A stretch of DNA of 8,593 nt from Nitrososphaerales archaeon TH5896 (GCA_014523625.1 JAATVP010000043.1:1-8593), one strand, 5' to 3'; shown: positions 1 through 6,290, counted from the stretch's first letter. Numbers and translations are program-made. Notes: generated from the letters alone by a model not told the origin.

Positions 1-309
1 CGCGTATTAGATTTTGATTCTTTATTCAATGAATGATAGCAAAAGGAATAATATCTTGTAAAATGTATGTCTAAGTTAATAATATATATAATATATTATA
101 ACCAAATGCGGATAAGCACTAGTGATTAGCATAAATGATTATCTTATATGTTGCAAGTTGTTAAAAGCGGAAAATAAAATCTCGGGAAATTGAAAAATTT
201 AGGGTTCATTTGTACACATTCTTGATTATTATTTAAATGCAATAAAAATATTCTAATGAGAAATATCAGTGAATCAGAGATGATTCATGATGTATCGAGT
301 TTGAAATTC
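1..309. other. Non-coding left edge
   Basis: No convincing gene is visible on either strand. The stretch is very AT-rich. It includes a perfect 14-bp AT palindrome at 87-100 (TATAATATATTATA), which resembles a promoter element but has no gene within reach downstream. The only other structure is the inverted repeat at 265-290, listed separately. Confidence 0.6.
265..290 (-). terminator. Hairpin terminator candidate of the methyltransferase gene
   Basis: TGAATC (270-275) and GATTCA (282-287) form a perfect 6-bp stem around a 6-nt loop. The stem extends by 4 bp (ATCA/TGAT) past a one-base bulge. On the minus strand it lies 20 nt after the methyltransferase stop and is followed by T-rich sequence (TTTCTC, then TATTTTTATT), as expected of an intrinsic terminator. 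Function is inferred. Confidence 0.5.
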
Positions 310-978
310 CTAATTAATTGTATTTTTCATTCGGTTGACTTTTTTGATAAGTCTGTCTGCACGATTCATGCTAAATGACACCCCAGGGATTTTGCTGACT
401 TCTTTTAACCTATGCTTTCTTTTAAGCTTAGTCACATTTCCATTACTCCCCAAGTAAGCTATATGACTTACTCTATCATTTATAAACAAATTTGGAGCTA
501 GGCTACTTAAATCGCCCTTTGTCCACTCTGAACGATGGGTTTCATAGACATTTCCAAACGCATCTTTTTGACTACTTGGTTTTTTTGGTGTTGATATCAA
601 AACGCCATCATTTTTGTGTAATATCTTATGTAATAGAACCTCTCCCTGATGCTTTTCAAAATGCTCCAAAACATCAATCAATAGAATTAGGTCGTATTTA
701 GTTTCAATTTTATCCAAAACTTCCATTATATCATCAACGTATATGTTATTGTACACAAACTTATGTAGAGGAGTAATATAATCTCCAAAAACTTCCACTC
801 CATCAATGCGGCGCAAAAACTGTGAATAGTTATGTCTCCCATCCCATAACTCTAGATATTCTCTACACAATACACCATATTTCCCGAAACCTGTTCCGAT
901 ATCTAAAATGGACATTGGGTTTATGTTGATAATTAAATCCATTATCTTTGAAATATGATAATGTTGACTTGAAGGCAT
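310..978 (-). CDS. Class I SAM-dependent methyltransferase
   Basis: This 222-residue protein has a Rossmann-fold methyltransferase core. Motif I is ILDIGTGFGKYG (residues 24-35), the glycine-rich SAM-binding loop. An acidic residue ends the second strand (GVE, E62), followed by D82/D83. YDLILLIDVLEHFEKH (95-110) is the motif II/post-II block and GVLISTPKK (125-133) is the strand before the substrate pocket. A later NVYETHRSEWT segment (144-154) resembles methyltransferases found in glycan and surface-polysaccharide clusters, so a sugar or small-molecule substrate is likelier than RNA or DNA; that is inference. The basic C-terminus (KLKRKHRLK, then KKVNRMK) is unusual. The ATG sits about 34 nt from a TATA-like box, giving a nearly leaderless mRNA. 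The gene stands alone and is transcribed away from the AN1/M50 gene. The fold is secure; the substrate is unknown. Confidence 0.88.
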   Translation of the reverse strand: MPSSQHYHISKIMDLIININPMSILDIGTGFGKYGVLCREYLELWDGRHNYSQFLRRIDGVEVFGDYITPLHKFVYNNIYVDDIMEVLDKIETKYDLILLIDVLEHFEKHQGEVLLHKILHKNDGVLISTPKKPSSQKDAFGNVYETHRSEWTKGDLSSLAPNLFINDRVSHIAYLGSNGNVTKLKRKHRLKEVSKIPGVSFSMNRADRLIKKVNRMKNTIN

Positions 979-1006
979 TTATTTATAACAAACGATCCAA
1001 GTCGTT

Positions 1007-1017
1007 ATATTATAAAG
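1007..1017 (-). promoter_or_regulatory. TATA-like box for the methyltransferase gene
   Basis: On the minus strand this reads CTTTATAATAT. It is centred about 34 nt before the ATG at 978, so transcription would begin roughly 7-10 nt before the start codon, in keeping with the short leaders common in archaea. Confidence 0.5.
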
Positions 1018-1146
1018 ATTCATCTTCCATGTACTTCTCGCTCATAAATTAGATTGAAAGGATCGTTTAGTTGATTAGGTTATATGCATTGATCAATTTA
1101 CAATGAAACGTTGTAATTATGCATTCCTACCCATGGATATTCAGCA

Positions 1147-1164
1147 ACACTTAACCTTAAGTGT
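1147..1164. promoter_or_regulatory. 18-bp dyad, candidate operator
   Basis: ACACTTAA and TTAAGTGT form a perfect 8-bp inverted repeat separated by only CC. The spacer is too short for an easy RNA hairpin, so a dimeric DNA-binding protein is the better guess. It lies almost exactly midway between the divergent starts at 978 and 1348. Confidence 0.35.
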
Positions 1165-1208
1165 GGATTATGTCAATAATACATTATGAAACTTTATCTA
1201 TCTATATG

Positions 1209-1220
1209 TGTTCTAGAACA
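1209..1220. promoter_or_regulatory. 12-bp perfect palindrome, candidate operator
   Basis: TGTTCTAGAACA is fully self-complementary with no spacer. It lies about 130 nt upstream of the AN1/M50 start. Binding by a dimeric regulator is inferred only from symmetry and position. Confidence 0.3.
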
Positions 1221-1347
1221 TGACAGATTTCTCAATTATAGCTGGTATATTGCCCTTATTACATTTAAGGAATTTTTAGCAAGCAACAAACAGAATTTAT
1301 CAATTCTTGATTGAAATTGGATACCAAAGGAGAAGAAAGTTAAATTA

Positions 1348-2124
1348 ATGCCTATATGTTATATCTGTGGTCAAGCAGAGACTATCCCTTTCAAATGTAA
1401 TTACTGCCAAGAATCATTTTGTGATGTTCATAGAAATCCGATTAACCATTTTTGTCCGTTCTTAGATACTTATGATAAGAAAAGGAAGAACATGGTAATT
1501 GGTAATGATTCCCAAAATTATGGCCTTCGAACGTCCTCTTCCTTTTTCAAAACTTTGAAAAGAGTTTTAACTATTAAATCTTCTAGAACTGAATTATTTC
1601 ATCTTTCGTTAGCAACTATTCTAGTTACTGCTGTAGGTCTTTCTTTAAACGGTTATCGATATATTTCCTGGCAGTTTCTGGCTATATTTGTCTGTGCTTT
1701 TCTGGTGCATGAACTTGCTCACAAGTTTCTGGCCCAATATTATGGTAGTTGGGCAGAATTTAGAGCTCAAACTTGGGGTTTAATCATAACAGCAATATCC
1801 GCGCTTCCATTCATGCCGTTCAAATTCATTGCTCCTGGCGCTGTCATGGTTGGCTTATCGGACAGAAAAAAATTTGGTAGAGTAGCCTTAATTGGTCCTG
1901 TGACTAATTTGGTGATGGGTTTTTCGTTTCTGTTCTTCTATCTGTTTTACGACCCATTCAATCCACTTTTTGCTATTGGAGCATCGTTTAATGGCTGGAT
2001 CGCTATGTTTAATCTATTGCCGTTTGGTGTATTGGATGGACAAAAAATCTTTGATTGGAACAAATTAGTATGGATAATTGCAATGGCAGCTGCTATGGGA
2101 TTATTCATAATTGCATATATTTGA
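1348..2124 (+). CDS. AN1-type zinc finger fused to M50-like intramembrane metalloprotease
   Basis: The 258-residue protein begins with a complete AN1 zinc finger: C4, C7, C17, C20, C25, H28, H34 and C36, in the canonical spacing C-x2-C-x9-C-x2-C-x4-C-x2-H-x5-H-x-C. A polar linker (about 40-80) leads to a membrane region. Helices are apparent near 84-100, 107-125, 143-160, 178-200, 206-225 and 240-257. HELAH (121-125) is the HExxH zinc motif of site-2-protease-like enzymes, and NLLPFGVLDGQK (221-232, D230) supplies the usual third zinc ligand. M50 proteases cleave membrane-embedded substrates; here the finger probably recruits a partner or substrate on the cytoplasmic side (inference). GGAG (1329-1332) lies 15 nt before the ATG, a loose Shine-Dalgarno. 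The frame is intact and all catalytic residues are present. AN1-M50 fusions are, to my knowledge, an archaeal arrangement. Confidence 0.9.
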   Translation: MPICYICGQAETIPFKCNYCQESFCDVHRNPINHFCPFLDTYDKKRKNMVIGNDSQNYGLRTSSSFFKTLKRVLTIKSSRTELFHLSLATILVTAVGLSLNGYRYISWQFLAIFVCAFLVHELAHKFLAQYYGSWAEFRAQTWGLIITAISALPFMPFKFIAPGAVMVGLSDRKKFGRVALIGPVTNLVMGFSFLFFYLFYDPFNPLFAIGASFNGWIAMFNLLPFGVLDGQKIFDWNKLVWIIAMAAAMGLFIIAYI

Positions 2125-2129
2125 TACTT

Positions 2130-2153
2130 TTGAAACATAATACCGTGTTTCAA
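2130..2153 (+). terminator. Hairpin terminator candidate after the AN1/M50 gene
   Basis: TTGAAACA (2130-2137) and TGTTTCAA (2146-2153) form a perfect 8-bp stem around an 8-nt loop. It begins 6 nt after the TGA stop and is followed by T-rich sequence (2160-2176). Confidence 0.55.
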
Positions 2154-2302
2154 TAAAATCTTTATTCATTCTTATTACAGCAGTTGTTACGTATGTTAAT
2201 ATACCTACTAAATTGTTTTGGTACCAATACTGAGGATTAACTAGTCTAAGGTAGCAGTTTGTATATACCAACCAATAAGTAAGAACCGGTTAACTAATAA
2301 TC

Positions 2303-2310
2303 ATATAAAA
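2303..2310 (+). promoter_or_regulatory. TATA box for the Ig-like protein gene
   Basis: ATATAAAA sits 35 nt before the TTG at 2345 and predicts a leader of about 12 nt, which supports TTG as the true start. The 12-mer AATCATATAAAA (2299-2310) recurs exactly at 4598-4609. Confidence 0.55.
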
Positions 2311-2344
2311 TGGAATTGAGTCGATAATAAGGGTCTGAACAATA

Positions 2345-3019
2345 TTGCTAGTTTTTGCGTTCATATTCTGGTTTTTAAGTATACTAAGTTACGTTTACTA
2401 TACCACTTTCAGTTCAATTGACGATTTTATAATCTATGGGAAATCCTTGGATAACACACCTCTTAATCTTCCGGAGGTCGAAATTACATCTCCTAAGAAC
2501 GGAGATTCTATATATCTTTCTTCAGAATTAACAATAAAAGGTACCTCATCTGATACAGGTAATACTAATTGCACAATTCTTTTATCTATAAATAATATTC
2601 AACCATTCCAAAATGCTTCTGTTATTGGTCCACAAGAAGAACAAGACTTTTCTAATTGGAATTCCACTCTTCTTAATGCGACTAATTTGCTAAGGCCCGG
2701 AAAAAATACGATTACTTCACTTATTGTTTGTTTGGATACTAAGAATAATACACCTACCTCATCATCTCATTTATTAAATCTTACAGGATTGCCTACTACA
2801 CCGGATAATCAATCTATTTTATCATCAGTTTCTAGGGTTATACATGATGGCTTAGAGAACAAAATAGTTGAACAACACAAAAGTTCTGACCAATCAACGA
2901 CAAATCTCCAAAACAATCCACACTCAAGACCGGTTCATCAAAATAATGATCAGAGCCAAAGTCAGAGTCAAAGCACACTTTCTCCTAATAGTGGCCAGAG
3001 CACAACTGAAAATCCTTGA
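2345..3019 (+). CDS. Membrane-anchored or secreted Ig-like surface protein
   Basis: The 224-residue protein starts with a hydrophobic helix (about 1-20, signal peptide or anchor). An Ig-like beta domain follows at about 45-150, opening with VEITSPKNGDSIYLSSELTI and containing two cysteines (C76, C129) placed like a disulfide pair. I recognise the pattern (ITSP..G..., ISGTSSD, NxCT, then a W and G.N..TS..C) from thaumarchaeal secreted proteins. Seven N-glycosylation sequons (N75, N90, N106, N111, N134, N145, N155) suggest a glycosylated exterior protein. From about 150 the tail is low-complexity, rich in Ser, Thr, Asn and Gln, with a QSQSQSQS run at 203-210. The start is TTG: a TGA at 2336-2338 closes the frame upstream, no ATG or GTG lies before the anchor helix, and a TATA box is well placed. 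Partner and ligand are unknown; adhesion or envelope structure is inferred. Confidence 0.75.
   Translation: MLVFAFIFWFLSILSYVYYTTFSSIDDFIIYGKSLDNTPLNLPEVEITSPKNGDSIYLSSELTIKGTSSDTGNTNCTILLSINNIQPFQNASVIGPQEEQDFSNWNSTLLNATNLLRPGKNTITSLIVCLDTKNNTPTSSSHLLNLTGLPTTPDNQSILSSVSRVIHDGLENKIVEQHKSSDQSTTNLQNNPHSRPVHQNNDQSQSQSQSTLSPNSGQSTTENP
2947..2979 (+). repeat. Ser-Gln codon repeat in the surface protein tail
   Basis: Alternating CAG/CAA with AGC/AGT codons encode a run of Gln-Ser pairs. The codons are mixed, so the run is kept at protein level rather than being a clean DNA microsatellite. Confidence 0.5.
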
Positions 3020-3342
3020 TCATCGTATTCTATAGTTTCTAAAGCATAAACAAAAGTAAGAATTTCTCATGAATAAGCTCGTGTAACCGTCCGAATAGGA
3101 ATGAACTATCTCTAAAACAGTATCGAATATCTAATCCTACAGATGGATCGGAAAGGAAATAGTACAATAAATCAAACTAAATATCGTTAATAAATAGAGG
3201 ATCGTTGAGTATTAAGATACGGCAAATGTTCTAAATTCTAAGACCAGTTACCGTATTGTGCTACGGTTATTATAAAACTCCGTTATAATTTAGAATCTAA
3301 AGCCATCTGAAACTAACAGCAGCCTCCGTATTACCGTTCTTC
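3020..3342. other. Spacer between convergent genes
   Basis: No ORF of note is present. The left 200 bases show nothing recognisable. The right part carries the nested inverted repeats at 3229-3295, described separately. Confidence 0.55.
3229..3295 (-). terminator. Nested inverted repeats, possible terminator of the hydrolase gene
   Basis: An outer pair, TTCTAAAT (3229-3236) and ATTTAGAA (3288-3295), encloses a compact hairpin ACCGTA-N6-TACGGT (3250-3267). Both stems are perfect. The structure lies 48-114 nt downstream of the hydrolase stop on the minus strand and 210 nt past the surface-protein stop on the plus strand, so it could end transcription from either side. No long T-run follows the inner hairpin, so the role is uncertain. 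Confidence 0.35.
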
Positions 3343-4161
3343 CTAACCGTATCCACGCCGTTCCAATACTTTCTGAATAGCTGTAGCGAATTCTTTTGGC
3401 ATCCAGAACGAAACATCATGGTGACCTGGGAACTCTACATTCTCGCACCCAAGCTTTGCTGCTAGGGCTCTAGTTGTTTGGACATAGTACGCATTATCAC
3501 TATCCCTTCCTATTGCTGTTACCATTTGCACATTATTTTTCCTAATGGTCTCAATATTGGGTACATATCTGAAGAAAGCTCTGAATTCATGTTTAAAAAA
3601 GAAATCGATGTTAGCAGAGATCCGGTCATTGAGATCTGTAGGAAGTGGAGAATCAGGGACGTTTATTAGAGATGCCATGAATTCAGTCTGTGCAGCCTGA
3701 GATCCTTCGAACTGATTTTTTGTAAAGATATTATCTACAAAGGAGCTCCATTTTTCGGCATCACCTATTGGTAACATCTCGATCACTGGAGCCTCATAAA
3801 CTATTAAAAAGTCAATTACCTCTGGCATGGTTGTTGCAAGCTCAAGACCTATGATGGCACCTCCACTTCTTCCAACTACGACAGCCTTTCCGTCCTTCAT
3901 CGCTCTAATAACAGAAGCAGCATCGCGAGCCTGCTGGGCAACCGTCATGTCAACGCTTCGATCCCCAGAGCTGCGAGAGTTACATCGCCTATCATAAGAC
4001 ACAACGGTGAATTTATCAGCAAGCATATCCGCTGCAGAAGAATAGTACCCTGCATCTTCCATAGCACCATGGATCAATAGAAGAATGGGACCATTGCCTC
4101 TACGTTCACAATAGATCTCGGCACCTTCGTTCAATACCTTCTCATTGATACTAGTGGGCAT
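3343..4161 (-). CDS. Alpha/beta hydrolase
   Basis: This 272-residue protein has the full alpha/beta-hydrolase layout. The oxyanion segment is LLLIHGAMED (27-36, HG at 31-32). A YDRRCNSRS block (57-64) matches the common Y-D-x-R-G-x-x-x-S segment, with Cys in place of the usual Gly. The nucleophile elbow is GRSGG (97-101, Ser99). Asp220 or Asp222 (GRDSDNAY) is the likely acid, and His247 or His248 (PGHHD) the base. The length is normal and there is no signal peptide, so it is probably a cytoplasmic esterase, peroxidase-like or lactone-type hydrolase; the substrate cannot be read. Base composition differs from the neighbours: 34 of 60 bases at 3901-3960 are G or C, while flanking genes run near one third. 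This suggests acquisition from a higher-GC, perhaps bacterial, donor. A TATA-like box lies 36-41 nt upstream of the ATG. Confidence 0.88.
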   Translation of the reverse strand: MPTSINEKVLNEGAEIYCERRGNGPILLLIHGAMEDAGYYSSAADMLADKFTVVSYDRRCNSRSSGDRSVDMTVAQQARDAASVIRAMKDGKAVVVGRSGGAIIGLELATTMPEVIDFLIVYEAPVIEMLPIGDAEKWSSFVDNIFTKNQFEGSQAAQTEFMASLINVPDSPLPTDLNDRISANIDFFFKHEFRAFFRYVPNIETIRKNNVQMVTAIGRDSDNAYYVQTTRALAAKLGCENVEFPGHHDVSFWMPKEFATAIQKVLERRGYG

Positions 4162-4196
4162 GCATCAATTTAGTAGATGGATACATATTAATCAAG

Positions 4197-4217
4197 ATAT
4201 ATGACACAATAGGTCAT
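4197..4217 (-). promoter_or_regulatory. Hydrolase promoter with adjoining dyad
   Basis: ATATAT at 4197-4202 is a TATA-like box about 39 nt upstream of the hydrolase ATG. A perfect dyad ATGAC-N7-GTCAT (4201-4217) overlaps its upstream edge, where BRE and TFB contacts would fall. A repressor or activator site is inferred from that overlap. Confidence 0.35.
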
Positions 4218-4597
4218 TTTCAATGGTAACATCACTGGGCAAAATGTTAAGGTAAGTTAAGCAATTTAGTTAAAGTCTTTGATATACTGTACGAAGAATC
4301 ATTATGTGTCCTAGCAGTATTCCTAGTACAATCATGTTTCCTTATTAGAATATTATTTCTCTATTAGTAATTAGTTATGACTTTCAATCAAGAACAGTCG
4401 ACCAGTGCTAGACTCTTTACTGAAGAGACTAAAAATGTGTAACACTACAAGCTCAGTATATATATGTGATACGTACGCCAAATTTCTGGCTACTATATCT
4501 AGTATCTTTTTGCTAACTTATTTACAGGCACAATACATAGATCTAGATTTTTATGATCATTATTTCGAAGCCAGGAACTTACCTGAGTACACACAAA

Positions 4598-4609
4598 AAT
4601 CATATAAAA
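4598..4609 (+). promoter_or_regulatory. TATA-like element ahead of the small membrane protein
   Basis: AATCATATAAAA is identical over 12 bases to the element in front of the Ig-like gene (2299-2310). Initiation would fall near 4633, giving the small membrane protein a leader of about 70 nt that includes a nine-codon mini-ORF at 4674-4703. Confidence 0.35.
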
Positions 4610-4702
4610 AAGGGGCATGATAACAGTCCTAGTCAAGATATCTAGTGAGACGCTGCAAACTTCATTTGGTATTATGACAAACTTAAAATGGTGTAGAAAA
4701 TA

Positions 4703-4906
4703 ATGGATAAACTTCAAAAGACTGGTATTATAGCTCTTTTAGTTACGATCGTTGCTGTTTTTGCACTCTTCTGGTTTATTAATACATTTATTGAACCGAA
4801 GCTTAGTGTATCTAGATTTGAAAACCAATCTTGTAGCTATTCCATTTTTAGTACATGTCCTTATAACCAAAGTTGTCACCGGCTATTAGGTACATACAGA
4901 CCTTAG
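4703..4906 (+). CDS. Small single-span membrane protein, function unknown
   Basis: The 67-residue product has a short charged N-terminus (MDKLQK), one strong hydrophobic helix at about 8-29 (GIIALLVTIVAVFALFWFI), and a 37-residue polar tail with three cysteines (C44, C52, C58) and two NQS sequons (41-43, 55-57). An outward tail with a disulfide is possible. I recognise no domain. The ATG is the only sensible start and overlaps by one base (TAATG) the stop of a mini-ORF at 4674-4703. There is no Shine-Dalgarno. The clear anchor and ATG make a real gene likely, but the tail could be a truncated remnant of a longer protein because it ends abruptly after the cysteines. Confidence 0.5.
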   Translation: MDKLQKTGIIALLVTIVAVFALFWFINTFIEPKLSVSRFENQSCSYSIFSTCPYNQSCHRLLGTYRP

Positions 4907-5513
4907 TCCGATACGAGAAATCAGAATTCAGGCTAACAAGGCAGTTTGTGATGGTGATGCTTTGCTATAATAGAATCAATGAAACACTAAAGAGTATGAA
5001 AGGCATTTTGATAATAGAATCGTCATGGGTGCTATTTGGTCATGTTTGAGTATATTCTTTATGCGATTTTAGATTCGGATGAAAATAGAGAGCGCTATCA
5101 ATATGACAAAAATCTTTTTTGGTGAATATAATTCAATTTAGGATCTATGATACGGATGTAAGTAGACTTATTTTGTAATAGTTAAGATAATTTATGAAAC
5201 TATCTTCTTGTAGAGATAATTACATACCTTTTACATTTGTCAAAAGAATATTTATTTATTATTTATGATATGTCACTAGTTAAACTCAAAATTCTTGAAC
5301 AGTCGTTTTCTTCACGGTAGATAAGCAGAAGCCTGATAAAACTCTCCCACGGAAACGCAAAGATCATCACAGTATGAAGACTGTACGGATTGGTATAAAA
5401 GGCTTATGGTACAAGTATCTAAATAAATCTGATAAAGATATCATGATTTTCTAATCCGGCTTAGCTGATTGTACCAGATTATTTATTAATTGTAGTATTA
5501 CATACTCAATACA
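4907..5513. other. 607-bp spacer with only fragmentary frames
   Basis: No gene is supported. A frame without stops runs over 5299-5454 (51 codons) but has no start until an ATG at 5374, which would give only 26 residues. A 32-codon ATG frame sits at 4951-5049. The stretch 5249-5266 is almost pure A/T and could be a promoter. An AAGATA-N11-TATCTT dyad lies at 5184-5206. These could be remnants of decayed genes; I recognise no family. Confidence 0.45.
5482..5506 (+). promoter_or_regulatory. Promoter and dyad of the secreted-protein gene
   Basis: TTTATTAAT (5482-5490) is a TATA-like box centred 28 nt before the ATG at 5514, so the mRNA is probably leaderless or nearly so. A perfect dyad AGTAT-TAC-ATACT (5494-5506) lies between box and start, where a bound regulator would block initiation. 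Confidence 0.4.
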
Positions 5514-6260
5514 ATGAAAACAAGATCAAATTTCGGAACTAATGTAATCTGCATTGTATCAGCCGTCATATTGATATCAATAATTGTACTAATTACTACT
5601 ACTTCGATGAAGGTCAATGCGCAGAATGAATCGTGGACAAATTCATTTAATATTGGAGATTGTAATTTCTCTACAATAGGCACTAATCCGTACTTTATTC
5701 TACAGCCAGGTTATCAACTTGTATTTGCAGGTATAGAAGATAGCGAGTCTCTTATTGTAACTGTAACGGTAAGCAATGAAACTAAGGTTGCTGGAGAGGG
5801 AATAGTCACAAGAGCTGTTGAAGAAAGAACTGTTGACAGCAAAACGGGTGACCTAAAGGAACTTACCAAAGATTACTTTGCAATATGTGAACAGACAAAC
5901 AGTGTATATTACTTTGGAGAAGATGTTAATAATTATGAAGACGGTAAACTTGTTGATCATGAAGGCTCTTGGCTACATGGTTCAGATAATGCAAGAGCTG
6001 GTCTGATAATGCCTGGAACCATCTTGCTTGGTTCAAGATACTATCAGGAAATAGCTCCAGATGTTGCACTGGATAAGGCAGAGATAGTAAATATGAATCA
6101 AACGGTAAATGTTCCTGCGGGCAGCTTTGACAACGTAATAAAAATGATAGAAACAAATGATCTTGAGCCAGGAATTGAGGAGGCAAATTTGCATGCTCCC
6201 GGAGTCGGACAGGTAATAGATAACGAAATGAAACTAGTCAGATATGGATATATCAAATAA
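5514..6260 (+). CDS. Conserved secreted protein of unnamed family
   Basis: The 248-residue protein carries a signal peptide: basic start (MKTR), hydrophobic stretch 11-29, and a likely cleavage after VNA (34-36). The mature part is a beta-rich domain with these blocks: NPYFILQPGYQLVFAG (58-73), a charged ETK..GEGIVTRAVEERT segment (89-106), DYFAICEQTNSVYYFGEDV (120-138), YEDGKLVDHEGSW (141-153), IMPGTILLGSRYYQEIAP (165-182) and a PAGSFDNVIK block (201-210). I recognise this pattern from hypothetical secreted proteins of soil archaea and bacteria but know no assigned function. Two cysteines (C50, C125) could pair. The last block resembles the part of periplasmic proteins that follows a threaded beta-sheet. 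The ATG gives a good signal sequence and sits behind a TATA-like box. The gene is monocistronic. Confidence 0.82.
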   Translation: MKTRSNFGTNVICIVSAVILISIIVLITTTSMKVNAQNESWTNSFNIGDCNFSTIGTNPYFILQPGYQLVFAGIEDSESLIVTVTVSNETKVAGEGIVTRAVEERTVDSKTGDLKELTKDYFAICEQTNSVYYFGEDVNNYEDGKLVDHEGSWLHGSDNARAGLIMPGTILLGSRYYQEIAPDVALDKAEIVNMNQTVNVPAGSFDNVIKMIETNDLEPGIEEANLHAPGVGQVIDNEMKLVRYGYIK

Positions 6261-6290
6261 CATTACACAAGTTATTTTATTGTTGTAATG
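6261..6290 (+). terminator. Hairpin directly after the secreted-protein stop
   Basis: CATTACA (6261-6267) and TGTAATG (6284-6290) form a perfect 7-bp stem that gains three more pairs (CAA/TTG) across a one-base bulge. It begins at the base after the TAA stop. The loop is T-rich (TTATTTTATT), but no U-tract follows the stem. Confidence 0.45.

Larger units (their letters stand above)
979..1347. other. Divergent intergenic spacer with several dyads
   Basis: No credible ORF is present. Beyond the methyltransferase promoter, the spacer holds three perfect dyads: TTACAA-N7-TTGTAA at 1098-1116, ACACTTAA-CC-TTAAGTGT at 1147-1164, and the palindrome TGTTCTAGAACA at 1209-1220. A weaker ATCAA-N3-TTGAT lies at 1299-1311. 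These sit between two divergent starts and are candidate regulator-binding sites. Confidence 0.55.
4162..4702. other. Long spacer without a secure gene
   Basis: Apart from the hydrolase promoter and the TATA-like element at 4598-4609, I see nothing firm. A GTG-started frame at 4405-4620 (71 codons, one hydrophobic segment) and a minus-strand frame at 4499-4717 overlap each other. Neither has a promoter, a ribosome binding site or a recognisable motif. Confidence 0.5.

Noticed and set aside
81..100. AT-only palindrome as a replication origin element
   Set aside because: There is a single short palindrome without repeated origin-type boxes or a nearby initiator gene.
492..701. Plus-strand frame inside the methyltransferase gene
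   Set aside because: It is antisense to a frame with clear SAM-binding motifs and has no motif of its own.
1947..2153. Minus-strand frame over the end of the AN1/M50 gene
   Set aside because: It is the complement of a well-supported membrane domain and lacks any start signal.
3478..3669. Plus-strand frame inside the hydrolase gene
   Set aside because: It is antisense to a complete alpha/beta hydrolase.
4405..4620. 71-codon GTG frame with a hydrophobic stretch
   Set aside because: There is no promoter or ribosome binding site, no recognisable motif, and a TATA-like box lies inside its 3' end. It could still be a small gene, but the support is too weak.
4499..4717. 72-codon minus frame
   Set aside because: It overlaps the start of the small membrane protein and the plus frame above, and shows no conserved features.
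5498..5683. Minus frame over the signal peptide region of the secreted protein
   Set aside because: It is complementary to a convincing signal peptide; its hydrophobic look is a mirror of that sequence.
5926..6186. 86-codon minus frame inside the secreted-protein gene
   Set aside because: It is antisense to conserved blocks and has no plausible domain.
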